From: Miscanthus floridulus
Taxonomy: Eukaryota; Streptophyta; Magnoliopsida; Poales; Poaceae
Reading direction: 5' to 3'
NCBI RefSeq assembly: GCF_019320115.1
Contig: NC_089581.1
Span: 12,991,152-13,055,151, forward strand
DNA length: 64,000 bases
Shown here: positions 57,284-64,000 of the stretch, piece by piece
Numbering within the stretch: the stretch's first letter is position 1
Layout of the letters: each line of letters begins with the position of its first letter
Program-made: the position numbers and the translations under genes
The notes under the pieces: model-generated
Told to the model about the DNA's origin: nothing
Database searches by the model: none
The model's input: only the letters and a program-made list of their open reading frames with translations

Positions 57284-60200
57284 ATGGCAGCTGAACCAGC
57301 CATCCCAAGATATCTAGATTGGTCAGAGTACCCCATCCACTTCACAAGAGAAGACCAATGGACCAGTGCAGCAAACGTAGGATGCTACCCACTGGTATTG
57401 AGTCTGACTATCGTAGGAGTAGCATTAACTAAAGTACTCATCGATGGAGGAGCCAGGCTTAACATAATTTTTGCAGATACTCTCAAAAGGATGAATCTGG
57501 ATTGTGAAGATCTAATGACACCCACAAGCACACCATTCTATGGAATAGTACTCAGCAGAGCAGCTATGCCCCTCAGACAGATAACCCTACCTATCACCTT
57601 TGGCACACTAGACAAATACCGGACGGAATTCATCAAATTCGAAGTTGCAGACTTTGAATCATGCTACCACGCAATACTTGGGAGACCAGCTTTAACAAAA
57701 TACATGATAGTACCATATTATCCATACCTACTGCTCAAGATGCCAACAACAAAGGGCGTATTATCATTGAAAGGAGATCTAAAGAAAGCACATGATTGCG
57801 ACGTACAAGGAGTACAAATATCCGAAAGATTACAAGATATAAAGGAAGGAAAGGAGATTGCAATGCTGGCCAACGAAATAAACCCAGATGAGATTAAGAT
57901 ATCGGCTAAGAAGCCAAGCAACTTAGCACCACCAAAAGAAGCCGCTACCAAGACTATTGACCTACTGACTGGTGATCCGAAGAAGACGGCAATCATCAGT
58001 GCAAATCTCGACCCCAAATAGGAACTCGCGCTCACCAACTTTCTTCGGAACAACAAAGATATTTTCACTTGGAAGCCAGCAGACATGCCAAGGGTCCCAA
58101 GGGAGTTGGCTGAGCACATAATTGATGTGAACAAAGGGTCCAAACCCGTTAAGCAGAAGTTACGAAGATTCGCTCCAGACAGAAAAGCAGCAATCAAAAA
58201 AAGAGATCACCAAGCTCATGGCAGCAGGATTCATCAGAGAAATAATCAACCCGGATTGGCTTGCCAACCCAGTCCTAGTAGAGAAGAAGAATTCAAAAGA
58301 ATGGCGTATGTGCATCGACTACACAGACCTCAACAAACATTGCTCAAAAGATCCATATGTCCCACCAAGGATTGATCAAATCATCGACTCAACAGCAGGA
58401 TCAGCTCTGTTATCCTTTCTAGATTGCTATTTAGGCTATCATCAAATATCCTTAAGAGAAGAAGACCAAAACAAGACTTCATTCATTACACCCTTTGGGG
58501 CATATTGCTATAAATCAATGCCTTTTGGGCTAAAAATGCAGGGGCAACATATCAAAGAGCAATTCAAACTTGCTTAGGGAGTCAAGTCAGAAGAAATGCA
58601 GAAGCATACATTGATGATGTAGTAATCAAGATAAAAAAACCCAGATCATTGATAGAAGACCTCGAGGAGATTTTCAAGAATCTAAAAGCATGGCAGTGGA
58701 AGCTAAACCCCACAAAGTGTGTTTTTGGGGTACCATCAGGACAACTACTCGGGCTTCTAGTCAGTAACCGAGGAATTGAAGCAAGTACAAAGCAGGTTAA
58801 AGCCATCATGGATATGAAACCTCCAAAGAAAGTTAAAGGCATACAGAAGCTTACAGGATATATGGCAGCACTCAACAGATTCATCTCCCGACTAGGAGAA
58901 AAAGGGCTACCTTTCTTCAAATTATTGAAAAAGGCAGGAAATTTTGAATGGACAGAAGAGGCAGAAGAAGCATTCCAAAAGTTAAAAGAATACTTGGCAT
59001 CATCACCAGTAATGACACCACCAAAAGACAAAGAGGATATGATGCTATACATTACAGCAACCAAGAACGTTGTCAGCATAGCAATTGTGGTTGAGAGAGA
59101 AGAACCTAGGCATGCATATAAAATGCAGAGACCAGTCTATTACATAAGTGAAGTGCTAACAGAATCAAAAGTGAGATACCCACACGTGCAAAAACTACTT
59201 TATGCAGTGTTGATATCATCAAGAAAGCTGAGACATTATTTCCATGAACACAAGATTACAGTGGTAACCAATTTTCTACTTCAAGTCATTCTACGCAACA
59301 AAGATGCAACAGGTCGGATATCAAAATGGGTAGTAGAACTCGGTGCTCTCAACCTAGACTTCAAACCAAGAACAGCAATCGAATCTCAAGCATTATCCGA
59401 CTTCATTGCTGAATGGACAGAAATCAGTCAAAAAGAACCCGAACCAATACTTGATCATTGGAAAATATATTTTGACGGTTCCCTAAAGTTAGGAGGAGCT
59501 AGAGTAGGAGTACTATTCATATCACCAGAAGGGAGACAGTTAAAATATGTGCTACAAATACTTTGGCAGGCAACTAACAATAAGGCAGAATACGAAGCAT
59601 TAATACACGATCTAAGAGTTGCAAGCTCGCTTGGGATCAAAAGACTACTTGTCTACGGTGATTCAGCTATAGTAATCAATCAAGTCAACAAGGATTAGGA
59701 TTGTACAAAAGTTAATATGGATGTGTACTGTGCAGAAGTCAGAAAATTGGAGAAAATTTTCCAAGGGCTCAAAATCCATCATGTACTAAGAGATTCCAAC
59801 GTTGCAGCTAATGTGCTAGCCAAATTAGGATCAGATGGAGCAAAAGTACCACCCGGTATATTTGTGGAAGAACTCACAGCCCCATCCATCAAACAACTTG
59901 GAAACACAGAAAAAGAGAAGGAGACAACAGATCTAATGGAAATAGATCAAGCAGAAGAACCAGACCAGTCAAGACAAATCATGGTCATACAAAGTGATTG
60001 GAGACAAACATACATTGATTTTATCAAAGAGAAGAAACTACCTGAAGACAAAGCAGAAGAAATTCGGGTTGTACGAAGAAGCAAAAACTATGTTCTGGTG
60101 GAGGATAAACTATACAAAAGAGCAGCATCATCAGGAGTACTGCTTAAATGTGTTCCGATAGATAAAGGAAAGGAAATCTTGGACAAAATCCACTCAGGAT

Positions 60201-61237
60201 GCTATGGAAATCATGCAGCCTCTAGGACACTAGTCGGCAAAGCATTTAGAACCGGTTTCTATTGGCCAACAGCACTCAAAGATGCAGAAGAGCTCATCAG
60301 AACATGCAAGAATTGTCAAATGTTTGCTAGGCAATCACATGTGCTGGCTCACAACTTAATATGCATACCGCTGGCTTGGCCTTTCTCATGCTGGGGGCTA
60401 GATCAAGTCAGACCAATCAAAAAAGCAAAAGGAGGCTTCGAATACATATTTGTGGCAATCGACAAATTTACAAAGTGGATTGAATACAAACCTTTGGTCA
60501 AATACAGTGCAGAAAAGGCAGTGGAATTCATACAAGACATCATGCATAGGTTCGGCATACCCAATAGAATAATCACAGATCTTGGTTTACCATTTATAGC
60601 AAGAGAATTCTAATACTGGGCAAGAGATTGTGGGATAGAAATCGACTTTGCATCAATGGCACACCCGCAGGCCAATGAACAAGTTTTAAGAGCAAATGGA
60701 CTCATATTACAAGGTTTAAAACCAAGATTATATGAAGATTTGAAAGATTATGGTGGAAAATGGATCGATGAATTACCAAAAGTAGTATGGGGTCTAAGAA
60801 CCCAGATCAGCAGAGCAACTAGAGACTCACCATTCTTTCTGGTCTACGGATCAGAGGCAGTACTACCAGCTGACTTAATATGGCTATCTCCAAGAATAGA
60901 ACAATATGAAGAAGGCAAAGCAGAAGAAACAAGGCGGTTAGAAATTGATTCAATAGAAGAAATAAGAGACAGTGCAATCATACAAAATGCAAGATATCAG
61001 CAAGGGTTACGAAGACATTATGACAAAAGTACTCAACCCCAATCACTAAAGCTAGGGGACTCAGTACTACGACTAATCCAGAAGAAAGATGGATGACACA
61101 AACTACTTAGTCCATGGGAAGGACCCTTCATCTTGAAGACAGCAATAGGACCCGGCACATACAAGTTGATGACTCCAGATGAAATACCTGTAAAGAACAC
61201 TTGGCATATCAGCCAGCTCAAAAGATTCTACAATTAA
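57284..61237 (+). pseudogene. Pol of the Tat element: protease, RT, RNase H, aRNase H, integrase
   Basis: Same frame as gag. Protease: VLIDGGARLNII near 57435 (DGG active site). RT: RMCIDYTDLNKHCSKDPY, FLDCYLGYHQI, and AEAYIDDVVIK (catalytic YIDD intact, about 58610). Frameshifts near 58200 and 58545 put the RT centre (58218-58577) in another frame. Classical RNase H follows (RPVYYISEVL). Archaeal-type RNase H: IYFDGS, NNKAEYEA and YGDSAIVI, but the last acidic residue is Asn (RDSNVAANVLAK). Integrase: zinc finger HSGCYGNHAASRT with CKNCQ; core Asp in WGLDQVRP, Asp in ITDLGLPF. The expected catalytic Glu is Leu (ANEQVLRANG, about 60688). In-frame stops: 58018, 59696, 60611, 61094. Ends FYN-stop at 61235-61237. 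Confidence 0.9.
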
Positions 61238-61304
61238 GTACAACAGATTGTATTCAAGTTTCAAGAGAAATAAAATAGAGATTATTCAAGAAGAACAGCT
61301 TCAA

Positions 61305-61710
61305 ATATGAGCCCTGTCCAACAGACAGAACTAACTCATAATCAGGTTGGGGGAAAAGGGGCTTCCCTATTAACAGCCAACCCAGAAACGGTTGCACTAC
61401 ACGGGCAATCTTGTCACTCAACCATATGGAGATGGTCTGACTGACGGCCAATGGCCAAATAGCTTCTTGGGTAAGGAGACCCAAGCTAGCATTTGTCACT
61501 CTACCATAAAGAGATGGTACGACTGATAGCCATGTCCAACGGATAGAACCAACCCGTAATCAGGTTGGGGAAAAAGGGACAGCCCTGCAAACAGATCAAC
61601 CTAGAAATGGTTGTTGCTATATGGGCGTAATCGCTTACCCTAAGAGCTGGTACAATTGCTTACTTACCCTGCAAACAGCCAACCCAGAAACGGTTGTGCT
61701 ATATGGGTCC
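61305..61710 (+). repeat. Tandem duplication of about 218 bp 3' of pol
   Basis: Near-copies of GTCCAACAGACAGAACTAAC...AATCAGGTTGGGG start at about 61315 and 61534. The following CAACCCAGAAACGGTTG string occurs near 61378, 61597 and 61679. Non-coding. Confidence 0.65.
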
Positions 61711-62463
61711 GGTCGCCTACCCCAAGAGTGGTACGATCGAATACTTCACCCAAGAAGCGGCACAAGCACTTCAACAACTCGGTCGCCTACCCCAAGAGTG
61801 GTACGATTGACTACTTCGCCCAAGAAGTGGCACAAGCACTCCAATAGCTCGGTCACCTACCCCAAGAGTGGTACAATCGACTACTTCGCCCAAGAAGCGG
61901 AGAGTGGTATGATCGACTACTTCGCCCAAGAAGCGGCACAAGCACTCCAACAACTCGGTCGCCTACCCCAAGAGTAGTACGATCGACTACTTCGCCAAGA
62001 GAGGGACACAAGCACTCCAACAACTCGGTCGCCTACCCCAAGAGTGGCACGATTGACTACGTTGCCCAAGGAGGAGCACAAACACTCCAACAACTCGATC
62101 GCCTACCCCAAGAGTGGTACGATCGACTACTTTGCCCAAGAAGCGGCACAAGCACTCTAACAACTTGGTCGCCTACCCCCAAGAGTGGTACGATCGACTA
62201 CTTCACCCAAGAAGTGGCACAAGCACTCCAACAGCTCGGTCGCCTACCCCAAGAGTGGTACGATCAACTACTTCTCCCAAAAAGGGACACAAGCACTCCA
62301 ACAACTCGGTCGCCTACCCCAAGAGCGGCACGATCAACTACGTTGACCAAGGAGGGGCACAAACACTCCAACAACTCGATCGTCTATCCCAAGAGCGGTA
62401 CAATCGACTACTTTGACCAAAGAGCGGTACAAACAGTCCAAACAACTCGGTCGCCGACCCAAA
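61711..62463 (+). repeat. 70-bp minisatellite in the Tat 3' region
   Basis: Units start GGTCGCCTACCCCAAGAGTG and continue with GTACGATCGACTACTTCGCC, CAAGAAGCGGCACAAGCACT and CCAACAACTC. Starts lie at 61711, 61781, 61851, 61957, 62027, 62097, 62167, 62238, 62308, 62378 and 62448. The unit at 61851 carries a 36-bp internal duplication. Because 70 is not a multiple of 3, each frame reads all three translations in turn (e.g. RLPQEWYDRLL, SPTPRVVRSTT). The long frames are therefore artefacts of the repeat. Confidence 0.9.
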
Positions 62464-62734
62464 GAGCGAAACAAGCTATGGCAAAGCAGAAAAAAGCCAC
62501 AAGGAAAGACAGGGCAAAATTAGTCCATATTATTCAAAGACATCTAAGAAGAAAAGAAAGACAGGACAAAGCCTGCTCACATCTTAAAAATTCAGAGACA
62601 AAGTATATTACAAGGACATCAAAAGAAGGTTGACTTTTCACATCTGTTCAAGAAGACGGAAGAGAAGGAGGAAGTACATTCATTTGATCAAGAATTTGGT
62701 CTGATAGACCACTAAGCTATACTTTGGCCTCCTC
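62464..62734 (+). other. 3' internal DNA of the Tat element
   Basis: A-rich in sense. No supported frame. Separates the minisatellite from the antisense ORF. Confidence 0.4.
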
Positions 62735-63025
62735 CTAGTGTCTTGAAAACTCAGCCATTACAGAAGCTTTAGTAATCTGCTCAAAAGGAGCATCAGGGGC
62801 AACAACCCGGACATATGAAACCACATTGTTGATGCACCAGTAAAAGCCACCCTTCACAAAATCATAAAACCGGGAAAAAAGCACTGGTAATCCCTGCTCG
62901 GCAAAGACCTGAAGGAACAAGAAGAAATTCCTAGAACTCCACCATAAAGTACTCAGAGGCTTATCAATCTCAAGATCGCCGATCCTAAGTCTTTTCAGTA
63001 CTAGCAAGAACATGAAGTCTGACAA
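62735..63025 (-). pseudogene. Antisense ORF of the Tat element, C-terminal segment
   Basis: A 96-codon minus-strand frame, rich in hydrophobic and aromatic residues (STLWWSSRNFFLFLQVFAEQ; VRVVAPDAPFEQ), ending FSRH. It lies opposite to gag-pol, where the other Tat-type elements in the window have their antisense gene. I recognise no domain. It is probably the 3' exon of that gene; its 5' part runs past the window edge. Confidence 0.4.
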
Positions 63026-63559
63026 AACAACAATTTATACCGAGTTGTTTGCATGAGAGCCAGACAAAGCACTCGAAGACAGTCTCTCAAGACGACGTTC
63101 TACACATACTGAGTTGTTTACATGGCGCAAACGAAAGCCAGACAAAGCACTCCACCTACCAAAGAGTCATTTCACGACAAATGGAAACAACTCGTCTACT
63201 CAAAGCTACGGATACGTACCACGAAGCAACTGCTCGGAAGAAATCCTGATCACTCACACAATTCGTCTGACGAATAAGTAAAGCAGAGACATCCACACAG
63301 AGAAACAAAAGAAGCCACATCAAAAGAAAAGGAAAAGAGAAATTGGGGAAACAAAGTTTATGATGATCATAGAAGAACACGACTACTACATACATCAAAT
63401 CACCAAGATAAATCTACGACCGGACAATCTTCCCTTCAATATCCTTTACGCCAACATCAAAGCGATGGCTAATGACAACACATCCAGCCATCATCAGTTC
63501 CTTGCTGGAGACCCGCTACCCACAGATTCGACATCATCGTCATCTTCGACAGCAAGGGC

Positions 63560-63967
63560 GCCCTAGTCGACTTCGTCTTCGGCGGCGAGTGCCTCCCAAT
63601 CAACCTCATCTTCACTGTCACTACTAAGGACGATCAAATCCACCCTTATTGAAGTAGAGTCAGCAGTAGAGAGGGGGACAAGAGTGACCACAGGAGCAGC
63701 CGAGGGATCCTCCTTCTTCTACAGAGGGACAACCGGCGCTGATGTCCCAACAAGGGGAGCCTTCCCCACCATCGGAGGGGCTGGCAATAAAGGCGACGAC
63801 AAAGACCTTCCGCTCAACGACTCCATCATGGCCGTCCTCAGAGAGCGAACAAGAGAAGAATGCGACACCTTACAGACACTCTGCCTATGGATGAACTTCT
63901 TCTTTGTCATTGTAGCTATGGCGAAACAATTGTGGAGTGGCCAGTTAAATAGAGACCAAATCGCCAT
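63560..63967 (-). pseudogene. Antisense ORF of the Tat element, acidic segment
   Basis: The minus-strand frame from 63967 reads …KKKFIHRQSVCKVSHSS…, then (past an amber near 63719) KVDLIVLSSDSEDEVDWEAL, a strongly acidic Ser/Asp/Glu stretch near 63640-63580. A similar acidic block sits in the middle of the antisense gene at 5500-6100. It is consistent with the same kind of gene in this element. The N-terminal domain would be outside the window. Confidence 0.45.
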
Positions 63968-64000
63968 CCTAGGCAGTTCAACAGCCTCCTCGAGATAAGG

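Larger units (their letters stand above)
54428..64000 (+). mobile_element. Tat-lineage Ty3/gypsy retrotransposon (RIRE2-like), 3' end outside window
   Basis: 5' LTR 54428-54892, primer site 54895-54912, gag (54960-57247), pol (57284-61237) with protease, RT, RNase H, archaeal-type RNase H and integrase, tandem repeats (61305-62463) and an antisense frame (62735-63967). The second RNase H domain after the classical one marks the Tat lineage. The expected TSD is GTATC (54423-54427); its partner is outside the window. Stops and frameshifts disable gag and pol. Confidence 0.88.

Noticed and set aside
61711..62463. CRISPR array
   Set aside because: Regular 70-bp spacing but no unique spacers: the whole unit repeats, in a eukaryotic retrotransposon.
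61621..62633. Overlapping 100-139-codon frames with repeated RSPTPRVVRSTT
   Set aside because: Produced by the 70-bp tandem repeat read in rotating frames; no evidence of a protein.

Overview
This is plant nuclear DNA, almost certainly from a panicoid grass (Andropogoneae-like). The signs are large nested LTR retrotransposons with copia LTRs running TGAAAGG...CCTTTCA, Tat-type gypsy elements, Tourist and CACTA elements, and one GC-rich, intron-free host gene whose product belongs to a plant-wide family. Genus is inference only (Saccharum, Miscanthus, Sorghum and Zea all fit). There is no bacterial, phage or organellar signal.

Layout. (1) 1-22320: a three-level nest, each level closed by a perfect target-site duplication (TSD). 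A non-autonomous hAT-like transposon (554-22320, TSD TTTCCCAT) holds a Tat-like, pol-less gypsy element on the minus strand (1583-22130, TSD GGCGT). That element holds a gag-only copia element (10143-20476, TSD GTATG). (2) 22321-26815: the only intact host gene, a 932-aa molybdenum-cofactor-sulfurase-like, PLP-transferase-fold protein on the minus strand (23489-26287), flanked by small MITEs. (3) 26816-41346: MITEs and an old split MITE that contains a second Tat-like gypsy insertion with three LTRs (27181-41141, TSD ACATG). (4) 41347-45880: AT-rich intergenic DNA dense in MITEs, with a tRNA-like SINE candidate and an unidentified degraded reading frame. (5) 45881-49121: a defective CACTA transposon that keeps an N-terminal transposon-associated domain and holds a Tourist MITE. 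(6) 49122-51026: low-information intergenic DNA. (7) 51027-64000: a second nest. A chromovirus pol 3' end (minus) is interrupted by a copia element (minus), which is interrupted by a pol-bearing Tat gypsy element (plus, starting at 54428) that runs off the window end.

How the parts relate. The pol-less Tat-like elements carry only a gag-like remnant in sense, so they would depend on an autonomous relative for protease, reverse transcriptase, RNase H and integrase. The element at 54428 belongs to the same broad lineage and carries those domains, here broken by stops and frameshifts. All the Tat-type elements also carry an antisense gene in the 3' part of the internal region. In the two pol-less copies it has a recognisable N-terminal domain of the putative gypsy-type transposon family, a coiled-coil tail and apparent GT-AG introns. 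That antisense gene is the most interesting recurrent structure here. Nearly all element ORFs carry stops of a kind expected from cytosine deamination, so I call them pseudogenes.
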